64,000 nt of DNA. Origin: WHSO01 sp050485485 (GTDB taxonomy: Bacteria; Pseudomonadota; Alphaproteobacteria; SMXQ01). The notes beneath the pieces are model-generated. The model made no database searches. It saw nothing but the letters and a program-made list of their open reading frames with translations, and was not told the DNA's origin. The translations under genes and the position numbers were made by a program. Of the stretch, positions 1 through 8,448 are shown one piece after another. The stretch is taken from positions 1-64,000 of the forward strand of contig JBJHBM010000010.1 in NCBI GenBank assembly GCA_050485485.1, in the 5' to 3' direction. Numbering within the stretch: position 1 is the first letter of the stretch; every line of letters starts with the position of its first letter.

Positions 1-1697
1 TGACCCGCACCCTCGGCGACATCCCGCCGCAACGCTTCGCAGGCGCCGTGCTGATCACCGACGGACAGGTCCACGACGTCCCCGCGGATGCGCGCGGGGC
101 CGGCATCGCGGGACCGGTCCACGGCATCCTGACCGGCACCCGCAACATGCGCGACCGGCGCCTCGTGATCGAGCAGGCGGCGAGCTTCGGGATCGTGGGC
201 GAATCGGCCACCATCACCCTGCGGGTCGAGGAATCGGGTGGCGGCGGCGGGCAGGTGCCCGTCACCATCTCGCGCGACGGCGCCGACCGGCGCACCATCG
301 ACCTTCCTGCCGGCTACAGCCACACCATCGAGGTCGATGTGCGCAACGGCGGCCCCAACGTCTACGAGATCGAGGCGGCGCCCGCCGAAGGCGAACTGAC
401 GCTGGCCAACAACCGCGCCGCCGTCGTCGTCAACGGCGTGCGCGACCGGCTGCGCGTGCTGCTGGTCTCCGGCCTGCCGCACGCGGGCGAGCGCGTGTGG
501 CGCAACCTGCTCAAGGCCGACCCGGCGGTGGACCTAGTGCACTTCACCATCCTGCGCCCGCCCGAGAAGCAGGACGGCACGCCGGTCAACGAGCTGTCGC
601 TGATCGCGTTCCCGACGCGTGAGCTGTTCGAGGAGAAGCTCGAGGACTTCCACCTCATCATCTTCGACCGCTACCACCGGCGCGGAGTGCTGCCGGTCAA
701 CTACCTCCAGAACATCGTCCGCTACGTCGAGAACGGCGGCGCGATCCTGGAGGCGGGCGGTCCCGCGTTCGCCACCCAGCTCGGCCTCTACCACACACCG
801 CTGCGCGAGGTACTGCCGCTCGCCCCCACCGGGCAGACGATCGAGCGCCCGTTCCGCGCCGAGATCAGCGAGGTCGGCCGCCGCCACCCCGTGACCGCGC
901 ACCTGCCGGGCGCCGACAACGCCGACGGCACCGCCGCCGAGACGCCGGGCTGGGGCCGCTGGTTCCGGCTGGTGGAGGCCCAGTCCCTGCGCGGGCAGGT
1001 CGTGATGCAGGATCACGAGGGCAAGCCGGTGCTGGCGCTCGACCGCGTCGGCGAGGGTCGCATCGCGCAGCTGCTGTCCGACCAGATCTGGCTGTGGGCG
1101 CGCGGCTTCGACGGCGGCGGGCCCCAAGCCGAGCTGCTGCGCCGCACCGCGCACTGGCTGATGAAGGAGCCCGACCTCGAGGAGGAGGACCTGCGCGCCG
1201 ACATCCAGGGCACACGCCTCTCCGTCACGCGCCGCAGCCTCGAGCGCGACGAGCGCCCGGTCACGGTGCGCATGCCCTCGGGCGAGACGCGCATGCTCGA
1301 CCTCGCCGACCAGGGCGACGGGCGCGCCACCGGCGCGCTCACCATCGCCGAGCCCGGCCTCTATCGCATCACCGACGAGGACAAGGGCAAGACCGTGTTC
1401 GCCGCCGCCGGCGCGCTCAACCCGGTCGAGTTCGCCGACGTCACCACCACCGAGGCGAAGCTCGCCCCGGTCGCCAAGGCCAGCGGCGGCGGCCTCCATT
1501 GGTACGTGGACGGCATGCCGGAGGTGCGCCGTCCACAGCCCGGGCGCGCCACCACCGGGCGCGGCTGGCTGGGCTTGCGCGCCAACGGCGACTACATCGT
1601 CCGGGGCGTCAACGAGATACCGCTTCTGCCGGCGCTGCTGGCGCTGCTGCTGGCGCTCGGCGCCATGATCTGGGCGTGGCGGCGCGAGGGGAACTAG
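1..1697 (+). CDS. Membrane-anchored protein with VWA/glutamine-amidotransferase-like folds, 5' truncated (BatA-cluster type)
   Basis: The frame is open from base 3 and has no start inside the window, so the N-terminus lies to the left. The first visible residues include LITDGQ, typical of the last strand and loop of a von Willebrand A-like fold. Two stretches of beta-rich extracellular sequence follow (about residues 40-130 of the visible part), then a Rossmann-like region similar to class I glutamine amidotransferases (about 145-260; no catalytic Cys triad recognised), and finally a C-terminal hydrophobic helix starting near IPLLPALLALL with a positively charged end. This architecture matches large membrane proteins encoded beside MoxR ATPase, DUF58 and DUF4159 genes in alphaproteobacteria. 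That neighbourhood would lie upstream and cannot be seen here. The function is unknown; a periplasmic assembly or chaperone role is inferred. Confidence 0.7.
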   Translation, partial: TRTLGDIPPQRFAGAVLITDGQVHDVPADARGAGIAGPVHGILTGTRNMRDRRLVIEQAASFGIVGESATITLRVEESGGGGGQVPVTISRDGADRRTIDLPAGYSHTIEVDVRNGGPNVYEIEAAPAEGELTLANNRAAVVVNGVRDRLRVLLVSGLPHAGERVWRNLLKADPAVDLVHFTILRPPEKQDGTPVNELSLIAFPTRELFEEKLEDFHLIIFDRYHRRGVLPVNYLQNIVRYVENGGAILEAGGPAFATQLGLYHTPLREVLPLAPTGQTIERPFRAEISEVGRRHPVTAHLPGADNADGTAAETPGWGRWFRLVEAQSLRGQVVMQDHEGKPVLALDRVGEGRIAQLLSDQIWLWARGFDGGGPQAELLRRTAHWLMKEPDLEEEDLRADIQGTRLSVTRRSLERDERPVTVRMPSGETRMLDLADQGDGRATGALTIAEPGLYRITDEDKGKTVFAAAGALNPVEFADVTTTEAKLAPVAKASGGGLHWYVDGMPEVRRPQPGRATTGRGWLGLRANGDYIVRGVNEIPLLPALLALLLALGAMIWAWRREGN

Positions 1698-1746
1698 GGC
1701 GGCGCGACCGCCGTTGACCGGACACCGGAAACCGTAGGAGGCTCCC

Positions 1747-2358
1747 ATGCCCGGCAACACCACCCGCGTGCTCGTTCTCTACTATTCCAGCTACGGCCAT
1801 GTGGAGACGCTGGCCGGCGCCGTCGCCGAAGGCGCGCGGGCGGTCGACGGCGCCGACGTGGCCGTCAAGCGGGTGCCGGAGCTGATGCCCGAGGCGGACG
1901 CGAAGAAAGCGGGGCTCAAGCTCGACCAGCCGGCGCCGGTCGCCGAGCCGGGGGAGCTTCCCGGCTACGACGCCATCATCGTCGGCACGCCCACGCGCTT
2001 CGGCAACATGGCGGCGCAGATGCGCAACTTCTGGGACCGCACCGGGCCGCTGTGGCTGTCCGGCAAGCTGATCGGCAAGGTCGGCAGCGTGTTCACCTCG
2101 ACCGCCACGGGCGGCGGCAACGAAACCACCATCATCACCAGCCACGTCACGCTGCTGCATCACGGGATGGTGCTGGTGGGGCTGCCCTATGCCGTGAAGG
2201 AGCTGACCGACCTTTCGGTGGTCAAGGGCGGCTCCCCCTACGGCGCCGCCACCATCGCCGGGCCCGACAACGCGCGCGAGCCGGGCCCCCAGGAGCTTTC
2301 CATGGCCCGCCAGCAGGGGCGCCACGTCACGGAGATCGCCCGCAAGCTCGCCGCCTGA
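1747..2358 (+). CDS. wrbA: NAD(P)H:quinone oxidoreductase, WrbA type
   Basis: A 203-residue flavodoxin-fold protein of the usual WrbA length. WrbA enzymes reduce quinones by two electrons with FMN and NAD(P)H, avoiding semiquinones. The FMN phosphate loop is at residues 14-18 (SSYGH), the isoalloxazine-binding TPTRFGNM segment at 81-88, and the TATGGGNE loop at 119-126; the C-terminal GRHVTEIARKL helix is also typical. The start has a good ribosome binding site (TAGGAGG) five bases upstream. It is the first of three consecutive plus-strand genes (this one, a glutathionyl-hydroquinone reductase-like GST and DoxX), which together suggest quinone and redox stress handling. The family call is firm; the physiological quinone is unknown. 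Confidence 0.93.
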   Translation: MPGNTTRVLVLYYSSYGHVETLAGAVAEGARAVDGADVAVKRVPELMPEADAKKAGLKLDQPAPVAEPGELPGYDAIIVGTPTRFGNMAAQMRNFWDRTGPLWLSGKLIGKVGSVFTSTATGGGNETTIITSHVTLLHHGMVLVGLPYAVKELTDLSVVKGGSPYGAATIAGPDNAREPGPQELSMARQQGRHVTEIARKLAA

Positions 2359-2401
2359 CATCCCCGGGCATGGCGCAGCCCGGCCGCACGAGGAGATCGT
2401 C

Positions 2402-3394
2402 ATGGGCATGCTTGTGGACGGCCGCTGGCACGAAGGCTGGTACGACACGAGGAAGCACGGCGGGCGCTTCGTGCGCGAAGACAGCCTGTTCCGCAACTGG
2501 GTGACGCCGGACGGCGCGCCCGGCTCCACCGGCGAGGGCGGCTTCGCGGCCGAGCCCGGCCGCTACCGGCTCTACGTCTCGCTCGCCTGCCCGTGGGCGA
2601 GCCGCGCCATGGCGTTCCGGGCACTCAAAGGGCTCGAGGACATGCTCCCGGTCTCCGTCGTCAACCCCTGCATGGGGCCGCGCGGCTGGAGCTTCCGTCC
2701 CGCGCCGGGCGTGGTGGCGGACCCGGTGGCGGGCGCGGAATACCTGTCGGAGATCTACGTGCGGGCGCGGCGCGACTACACTGGCCGCGTCACCGTGCCG
2801 GTGCTGTGGGACATGCGGCGCGACACCATCGTCTCCAACGAATCGGCCGACATCATCCGCATGATGAACGCCGCCTTCGACCATCTGGGCGCCACGCCCG
2901 GCGACTACTACCCCGCGGCGCTGCGCGAAGAGATCGACGCGATCAACGCCCGCGTCTACCGCGACGTGAACAACGGCGTCTACAAGGCCGGCTTCGCGAC
3001 GGAGCAGGCCGCCTACGAGGAGGCGGTGACCAACCTGTTCGCGGCGCTCGATGCGCTGGAGGCGCGCCTCCGGCATCGGCGCTATCTGACGGGCGCGCGG
3101 ATCACCGAAGCCGACTGGCGCCTGTTCACGACGCTGGTGCGGTTCGACCCCGTCTACGCCTACCACTTCAAGTGCAATATCCGCCGGCTGACGGACTATC
3201 CGGCACTGTGGGGATACACGCGCGAGCTGTTTCAGGTTCCGGGCATCGCGGCGACGGTGGACTTCGACCACATCAAGCTCCACTATTACACGTCGCATCC
3301 GACGGTGAACCCGAACGGAATCGTCCCCAAGGGGCCGGTGCTGGACTTCGGGGCGCCGCACGGGCGCGACCACCTGCCCGCGGCCGCAGGCTAG
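2402..3394 (+). CDS. Glutathione S-transferase family protein, Xi class (glutathionyl-hydroquinone reductase-like)
   Basis: A 330-residue protein with the long N-terminal lead and CPWA active-site motif (Cys63) of Xi-class GSTs such as YqjG, PcpF and ECM4. Those enzymes use a catalytic cysteine to strip glutathione from glutathionyl-hydroquinones. The sequence after the motif, ALKGLEDMLPVSVVNP, and the C-terminal helical domain with TEADWRLFTTLVRFD (residues about 236-250) are family hallmarks. The ATG follows GAGATCGTC, which gives only a moderate ribosome binding site. It lies 43 bp after wrbA and 34 bp before a DoxX gene, all in one direction, so co-transcription is likely. Pairing two quinone-reducing enzymes suggests protection against quinones from aromatic catabolism, which is an inference from context. 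Confidence 0.88.
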   Translation: MGMLVDGRWHEGWYDTRKHGGRFVREDSLFRNWVTPDGAPGSTGEGGFAAEPGRYRLYVSLACPWASRAMAFRALKGLEDMLPVSVVNPCMGPRGWSFRPAPGVVADPVAGAEYLSEIYVRARRDYTGRVTVPVLWDMRRDTIVSNESADIIRMMNAAFDHLGATPGDYYPAALREEIDAINARVYRDVNNGVYKAGFATEQAAYEEAVTNLFAALDALEARLRHRRYLTGARITEADWRLFTTLVRFDPVYAYHFKCNIRRLTDYPALWGYTRELFQVPGIAATVDFDHIKLHYYTSHPTVNPNGIVPKGPVLDFGAPHGRDHLPAAAG

Positions 3395-3428
3395 CGGGCA
3401 CCGCGACGCCACGACGAGGGGGACCACC

Positions 3429-3887
3429 ATGAGCACGACCGAATCCGGCGGTACACGGCCGCAACCGATCTGCCCGCGCCTCGCCGCCCTCTACCGGCCG
3501 ATCGAGCCCTTCGCCTGGCCTCTGGTACGGGTGGCGGCAGGCGCCACGCTCGTCCCGCACGGGCTGCCGAAGCTGATGGACCTTCCGGGCGCCGCCCAGG
3601 GCTTCGCCAATATGGGCTACGAGCCTGGCCTCCTGTGGGCGACCCTGGTGGCGCTGACCGAAGTGGTGGGCGGCCTCCTGATCGCGTTCGGGCTGCTGAC
3701 GCGTCCGGCGGCAGCGGCCGCCGCCGTGTTCCTCGCGGTCGCCGTGACCCACCACTGGAGCAGCGGGTTCCTCTGGACCCAGAGCGGCTTCGAGTATCCG
3801 CTGCTGTGGGCGGTGGTGTGCCTCGCCTTCGCGATCCGCGGCGGCGGGCGCTTCTCGCTCGACCGCGCGATCGGCCGGGAAATCTGA
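3429..3887 (+). CDS. DoxX family membrane protein
   Basis: 152 residues with four predicted membrane helices. The DoxX signature is visible as RVAAGATLVPHGLPKLMDL near residue 40, followed by EVVGGLLIAFGLLTRPAA and a C-terminal LDRAIGREI tail. DoxX proteins are small membrane proteins associated with thiol and quinone redox chemistry; a defined reaction is not established for most members. It is third in a probable operon with wrbA and the Xi-class GST. The start is an ATG preceded by ACGAGGGGG, a good ribosome binding site. The stop codon falls 4 bp before the stop of the convergent nuclease gene, leaving no room for a separate terminator. Confidence 0.85.
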   Translation: MSTTESGGTRPQPICPRLAALYRPIEPFAWPLVRVAAGATLVPHGLPKLMDLPGAAQGFANMGYEPGLLWATLVALTEVVGGLLIAFGLLTRPAAAAAAVFLAVAVTHHWSSGFLWTQSGFEYPLLWAVVCLAFAIRGGGRFSLDRAIGREI

Positions 3888-3891
3888 ACGC

Positions 3892-4941
3892 CTACAGGTC
3901 GAACACAGCCACCACCGGCGCGTGATAGGAGAGCGACGACGGCCGCCCGTAGGCGGTGACCTCGTCGCTGAGCGCCTCGTTGTGAATCTCGCAACCGCGC
4001 AGGTGGCCCATCAGCGCGCGCGACGCCATGACGTGGTCGAGCATCTGGCGGCGTCCCTGATGGATCACGCTATAGCGCGAGCTGGCGGGAACCGCGCGCT
4101 CGACCGGCACCATCACCCGCGCGGCCAGCGCCGGGTTGCCGGTGTTGTCCTCCTCGCCGCGCAGGATCTCGATGGGCGCATGGTGCTCCTCGGCGTTGAA
4201 GTCGCCGGCGATGCAGACATGGGCGGAAGGCTCCGCGTCGAACAGCCGGTCGAGCGCAAGGCGCAGCTCGAACGCCTGGCCCGCGCGCTTGATCTCCGAG
4301 AGGTAATAGCCCTCGGCCCAACCGGCGATGCTCTTCCAGGCGAAGGCGCCCTCCTTCTGCCCCGGCACCGGGCAGGCGAGCGGCGCGCGCAGATGCACGT
4401 TGTAGAGGTGCAGCGTCTCGCCGCCGGGCGCGCGCAGGCGCGTATAAAGTACCGGCCGCTCCCAAGCGAGCGACGCGTCCGCCCCGAGCGCCGGACCGGC
4501 GGTGACGTAGCCGTGGCGCGGCGCGGGCACCAGATCGTGCCACAGCTGATGCGTCTCCTCGATGGGAACGTGCGAGGCGGTCGCAAGGTTGTGGTGATCG
4601 GCGGGCCCGGCGCCGCGCTTCTCCGAATGGACGACGGCATATCCGGAAAGCCCGGCCGCGGCCAACAGCCGTCCGAGCGCGGCGAAATCCCGGCCTTTGC
4701 CGCCTTCGCGCGGCTGGGCGTTCACTTCCTGGAAACAGATCACGTCGGCGGCGAGCCGCTCCAGCATGGGCGCCAGGATCGGCAGGCGCGCCTCCAGCGC
4801 CGGCGCCACGCCGGGCCCCTCGTCCAGGCTTTCGAGATTGAAGGTGGCGATGCGCAAAGCGGCCTGCCCGTGTTGCCCCAAGGCCCGAAGCTTGGCCGGG
4901 ACGCCGCCCACGGTCAATCGCGGGGAATCCAGTGGCCGCAT
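3892..4941 (-). CDS. Endonuclease/exonuclease/phosphatase (EEP) family protein
   Basis: 349 residues. The EEP fold motifs are present in order: ATFNLESLD near residue 30 (metal and Asn site), ICFQEVNAQ near 66 (metal-binding Glu), and AGDFNAEEHHAPIE near 250 (Asp and Asn of the catalytic centre). The final SDH motif normally found in the family reads SYH here, close to the C-terminus, so the usual Asp is replaced by Tyr. Members hydrolyse phosphodiesters in DNA, RNA or phospholipids; the substrate cannot be assigned. The start at 4941 is the ATG that gives MRPLDSP. The frame stays open for another 1.8 kb upstream, but that part is antisense to tctA. No signal peptide is visible, so it is probably cytoplasmic. 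Confidence 0.82.
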   Translation of the reverse strand: MRPLDSPRLTVGGVPAKLRALGQHGQAALRIATFNLESLDEGPGVAPALEARLPILAPMLERLAADVICFQEVNAQPREGGKGRDFAALGRLLAAAGLSGYAVVHSEKRGAGPADHHNLATASHVPIEETHQLWHDLVPAPRHGYVTAGPALGADASLAWERPVLYTRLRAPGGETLHLYNVHLRAPLACPVPGQKEGAFAWKSIAGWAEGYYLSEIKRAGQAFELRLALDRLFDAEPSAHVCIAGDFNAEEHHAPIEILRGEEDNTGNPALAARVMVPVERAVPASSRYSVIHQGRRQMLDHVMASRALMGHLRGCEIHNEALSDEVTAYGRPSSLSYHAPVVAVFDL

Positions 4942-5121
4942 CAAGGGGGTTGAGCGAACGGGCCGTTCCGGTCCAAAGTGGTGCGGCCCGGCGAGACAGG
5001 CGATGGAAGGCCGCACGCCGGGCCATGTGCGTCCAGTATGCCAGTTTGCGTGCAAGCAAAGCGTGAGGTCCCGACATACGGGGCCCATGGGAGCTGCGTC
5101 CGGCAGACGGATGGAACGTAT

Positions 5122-6657
5122 ATGCTCGATGTCATAGGGGGTCTGGCCGGCGCCTTGGGCACGGCCGCGCTGCATTTCCTGGAACCGGCGTCCCTTGTCT
5201 ATCTGGTGGCGGGCACCTGCGTCGGCCTTCTGTTCGGCGCGATTCCGGGGCTCGGCGGCGCGACCGCGCTCGCGCTCCTGATTCCGCTCACCTACGGCAT
5301 GGACAAGGCGGCGGCGATCATGCTGCTCGGCGGCTCGATGGCCGCCACCTCGACCGGCGGCTCGGTCTCGGCGATCCTGCTCAACACGCCCGGCATCGCG
5401 CCCAATGCGGCAACCACCTTCGACGGCTTCCCGCTCGCGACCCAGGGCCGCGCCGGCGAGGCGATCGGCGCGGCGGCGACGGCCTCGGCCACCGGCGGGC
5501 TCATCGGCATCGCGACGCTCCTGCTCGTGATTCCCATCGCCAAGGAGATCGTCCTCCTGTTCTCGCCGCCCGAGCTGTTCCTGCTCGCGGTGTTCGGCCT
5601 GTGCGCGATCGCCGTCTCCACAGGCGGGCGCCTGCTGCAGGGCCTGCTCGCCGCGATCTTCGGCTTCGTCTGCGCCTTTGTGGGCTTCGACCCCATCACG
5701 GGCGTGGTGCGCTACACCTACGGCGTGGACGCCCTGTGGGACGGCATCAAGCTGGTGCCGGCGCTGATCGGCTTGTTCGCCATCGGGCAGATGATCGATC
5801 TTTCCGTGAAGGGCGGCTCGATCGCTTCGGACGTGCTGAAGGTCAAAATCCAGCGCATCACCGACGGCATCAAGGACGTGTTCCGTAACTGGTCGACGAT
5901 GCTGGTGGGCTCGGGCATCGGCACCTTCATCGGCGCGGTTCCGGGCGTCGGCGGCGTGGTCGCGTCGTTTCTCAGCTACTCCACCCAGGTCCAGCGCGAC
6001 CCGAACCCGGATATTCCCTACGGCAAAGGCAACATCCGCGGCGTGATCGCCCCCGAATCGGCAAACAACGCCAAGGACGGCGGCTCGCTCATTCCGACGC
6101 TGGCCTTCGGAATCCCCGGCAGTGCCGAGACCGCAGTGTTCCTCGGCGCCATGGTGCTGCACGGGCTGGAGCCCGGCCCGCGCCTCCTGTTCGACCACGA
6201 AGACGTGGTGTTCACGCTGGTGCTGGCGCTGACGGTGTCGTGCGTGGTCGCCACGCTGATCGTCCTGGCACTCGCCAAGCCGATGGCCTATCTGACGCTG
6301 GTGGACGCGCCGATCCTCGCGCCCACGGTGATCGTGGTCGCGCTGGTAGGTGCCTTCGCGCTTCAGGGAGACTTCGTCGACGTCATCGTCGCCGCCGTGT
6401 TCGGCGTGATCGGCTACCTGATGATCCGCTTCGACTACCCGCGCATCACCTTCACGATCGCGCTCGTGCTGGGCGTGCTCACGGAGCGCAGCTTCTTCCA
6501 GAGCCTGGGCCTGTCGGACGGAAGCTGGGCCATCTTCGTCACCCGCACGGTCTGCGTGATCCTGATCGTGTTGTGCATCGTGACCCTGGCGATCCCCGCC
6601 CTGCGGGTGACGATGCGCCGGCGGGCCGCGGCGCGGGCGCAGGGAGGCATGACATGA
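5122..6657 (+). CDS. tctA: Tripartite tricarboxylate transporter large permease, TctA family
   Basis: 511 residues, the normal length for TctA, with about 12 hydrophobic segments. Family signatures are GAIPGLGG near residue 38, STGGSVSAILLNTPG near 77, and the repeat-related GAVPGVGG near 272 with ESANNAKDGGSLIPTLAFG following near 310. TctA is the large membrane subunit of TTT secondary transporters, which take up carboxylates such as citrate from a periplasmic binding protein. The ATG at 5122 was chosen because an earlier in-frame GTG lacks a ribosome binding site and would add a non-family lead. The tctB start overlaps the stop by ATGA. The tctA-tctB-tctC order differs from the classic tctC-tctB-tctA order. 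Confidence 0.93.
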   Translation: MLDVIGGLAGALGTAALHFLEPASLVYLVAGTCVGLLFGAIPGLGGATALALLIPLTYGMDKAAAIMLLGGSMAATSTGGSVSAILLNTPGIAPNAATTFDGFPLATQGRAGEAIGAAATASATGGLIGIATLLLVIPIAKEIVLLFSPPELFLLAVFGLCAIAVSTGGRLLQGLLAAIFGFVCAFVGFDPITGVVRYTYGVDALWDGIKLVPALIGLFAIGQMIDLSVKGGSIASDVLKVKIQRITDGIKDVFRNWSTMLVGSGIGTFIGAVPGVGGVVASFLSYSTQVQRDPNPDIPYGKGNIRGVIAPESANNAKDGGSLIPTLAFGIPGSAETAVFLGAMVLHGLEPGPRLLFDHEDVVFTLVLALTVSCVVATLIVLALAKPMAYLTLVDAPILAPTVIVVALVGAFALQGDFVDVIVAAVFGVIGYLMIRFDYPRITFTIALVLGVLTERSFFQSLGLSDGSWAIFVTRTVCVILIVLCIVTLAIPALRVTMRRRAAARAQGGMT

Positions 6658-7310
6658 AGGGGCTGCCTGCGGCAACGCGCGCAGGCGGCGCGCTGTTCGC
6701 GCTTGCCGCCGTCGCCTTCGCGGCAATGTGGCTGGTAGGCACGGGGGAAACCGCGATGGCCGCGCCGGCCGTCGCGGGATGGGCCGGGGCGCTGGTCGCG
6801 CTCCGCCCCCTGGTTCCTGAAAAGAAACGGACCACCCTCTATTTCGCCTTCGGAATCATGGCCTTCCTGATCTTTTTCCTGCACGAGACCTACCGGCTCC
6901 AGGGCACGGTCAGATATTTTCCGCTGCTCGTCGGCTGGACCGGGGCCGTTCTCTCGTTGCTCGACATCCTGAGCCTGACCGATACTCGGCCGGGACGGGC
7001 GGTGGCGACCTTCTTCGGCTCCACCTTGACGGAAGCGCCCGATGATGAGCGCACCCTCGGCCGGGAGGTCGCCTGCTTCGCGGCTGTCGGGGGCGGCGTT
7101 CTGCTGGCATGGTTATTCGGCTTCCTGATCGCTTCGCCGCTGTTCGTGTTCCTGTGGATGTGGCTATGGGGCGGCAAGCCGGTGCGCCAGTCGCTCTACG
7201 GTGCCGCCGCCATCTTCGCGTTCGTCTGGATTCTGTTCGAAGTTCTGCTGAGCTACGAGCTCTACCAGGGTATCGTGGTGGAATGGCTGGTGGAGACGTG
7301 GCGCGGCTGA
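6654..7310 (+). CDS. tctB: Tripartite tricarboxylate transporter small membrane subunit, TctB family
   Basis: 218 residues, longer than the roughly 150 of the founding TctB. Four or more hydrophobic helices are visible after a 60-residue hydrophobic lead: about residues 62-78, 85-103, 145-165 and 176-200. The C-terminal half, with its aromatic-rich LFVFLWMWLWGGKP segment and FVWILFEVLLSYELYQG, matches TctB-type subunits. TctB is the small membrane subunit that partners TctA; it shows little sequence conservation, so the assignment leans on topology and position. The start overlaps the tctA stop by four bases, implying translational coupling. A hairpin with a T6 tract follows before the binding protein gene. 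Confidence 0.82.
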   Translation: MKGLPAATRAGGALFALAAVAFAAMWLVGTGETAMAAPAVAGWAGALVALRPLVPEKKRTTLYFAFGIMAFLIFFLHETYRLQGTVRYFPLLVGWTGAVLSLLDILSLTDTRPGRAVATFFGSTLTEAPDDERTLGREVACFAAVGGGVLLAWLFGFLIASPLFVFLWMWLWGGKPVRQSLYGAAAIFAFVWILFEVLLSYELYQGIVVEWLVETWRG

Positions 7311-7316
7311 CGGCAC

Positions 7317-7354
7317 GGCCGGGTCGCACCGTGGCGTCCGGCCCGCAGTTTTTT
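7317..7354 (+). terminator. Intercistronic hairpin with T6 tract between tctB and tctC
   Basis: GGCCGG at 7317-7322 pairs with CCGGCC at 7338-7343 across a 15-nt loop, followed by CGCAG and six T residues (7349-7354). The spacer before the T tract is longer than ideal, so it may be a weak terminator or mRNA-stability hairpin that sets the tctAB to tctC ratio rather than a full stop. Confidence 0.4.
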
Positions 7355-7431
7355 CGATGAGGAGGCCCATCACAACCGCGCGTTCACAGAGGCGATGAAG
7401 CCCGGAACGTCATCCAGATAGGGAGCAAGAC

Positions 7432-8382
7432 ATGCATAGGACATTCGGTTTTGGCGTCGCCTTCGCGGCGGGCCTGATGGTTGCAGGGGCGGCAAATGCC
7501 GCCGGCTTCCCGGAACGGGACATCAACTTCGTCATTCCTTACGGCCCGGGCGGAGGGTTCGATACCTACGTCCGTAAGATCGCGCCGGTCATGGAACGGC
7601 ACCTTCCCAACAAGGTGCGCGTCATCCCGCGCAATGTCGATGGAGCGGGCGGACGCAAGGCCGTGGCAGGCCTCTACCGCGACAAGCCGGACGGCTACAA
7701 CATCGCGATCTTCAACATGCCCGGCATGCAGCTCGACAAGATCCTGGGCCAGCCGACCAACTACGATATCGATGCCTTCACCTGGATCGGCCGCATCGGC
7801 ACCTCGACCTACGCCTTAGCCGTAAGCGGCAAGTCGGGTATCGAGTCCTGGAAGGACCTCAAGGGCAAGCCTCTCAAGTACGCGATCACCGACTGGAGCT
7901 CGGGCTCCTACGTCTCTGGGCGCATTCTCTCCGAGGCGATGGGGCTCGATGTGACCTTCCTGCCGGGCTACAAGGGCTCGGCCGACATCTCGCTGTCGAT
8001 GATCCGGGGCGACACCCAGATTTCCCTTTTCAATTCGGTCTCCGCGGCGAAATGGGCGGAGGGCGGCGAAATCCGCCTGGTCCTCGCGCTCGAGAACAAG
8101 AGCCCATGGCCCAAGGTGGCGAGCGTGGTGGAGGCAGGTTTCCCCGAGCTCGTGACGCTCACGGTCGACCGCTACGTCGGCGCGCCACCGAAGCTGCCGG
8201 CGGACATCGCCAAAGTGCTGTCGGACACCCTGATGAAGGCGCTGGCGGATCCCGAGATCCAGGAATGGAAGCAGAAGACGGGCGCGGAGGTAGACCCGCT
8301 CTCGGGCACCGACGCCGCCAAGGCGCTCAAGGAGATGGCCGCCTTCTACACCAAGTACAAGGACGCGCTCGCCAAGCGCTGA
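7432..8382 (+). CDS. tctC: Tripartite tricarboxylate transporter substrate-binding protein, Bug/TctC family
   Basis: 316 residues with a Sec signal peptide: MHRT, then a hydrophobic stretch ending AGAANA, with cleavage expected after about residue 23. The mature N-terminus carries the Bug hallmark FVIPYGPGGGFD, which forms the loop that holds the ligand carboxylate through two water molecules in known Bug structures. The later VDRYVGAPPKLPADIAKVLSDTL region is also typical. It is the periplasmic binding component for the TctAB pair just upstream. The ligand is a carboxylate of unknown identity. The ATG has AGGGAGCAAG upstream as ribosome binding site. The next gene downstream, a TauD/TfdA dioxygenase, converges on it; both genes end at a strong hairpin. 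Confidence 0.9.
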   Translation: MHRTFGFGVAFAAGLMVAGAANAAGFPERDINFVIPYGPGGGFDTYVRKIAPVMERHLPNKVRVIPRNVDGAGGRKAVAGLYRDKPDGYNIAIFNMPGMQLDKILGQPTNYDIDAFTWIGRIGTSTYALAVSGKSGIESWKDLKGKPLKYAITDWSSGSYVSGRILSEAMGLDVTFLPGYKGSADISLSMIRGDTQISLFNSVSAAKWAEGGEIRLVLALENKSPWPKVASVVEAGFPELVTLTVDRYVGAPPKLPADIAKVLSDTLMKALADPEIQEWKQKTGAEVDPLSGTDAAKALKEMAAFYTKYKDALAKR

Positions 8383-8404
8383 GGGCGACGGCAGAGTTCC
8401 AGCG

Positions 8405-8424
8405 GGGGCGCCTTCGGGCGCCCC
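8405..8424. terminator. Bidirectional terminator hairpin with UUCG loop
   Basis: GGGGCGCC at 8405-8412 pairs perfectly with GGCGCCCC at 8417-8424 around a TTCG tetraloop, an exceptionally stable hairpin. It lies between the convergent tctC and dioxygenase genes. TTGCCTTTC follows on the plus strand; there is no uninterrupted T tract. Confidence 0.7.
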
Positions 8425-8448
8425 TTGCCTTTCGTGCCCCGCCTTGGT

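Noticed and set aside
4942..6726. A very long minus-strand open frame continuing the EEP gene (944 residues in total)
   Set aside because: The upstream part is antisense to tctA, rich in Arg/His/Asp from the complementary codons, and has no domain pattern. The EEP family N-terminus fits the ATG at 4941.
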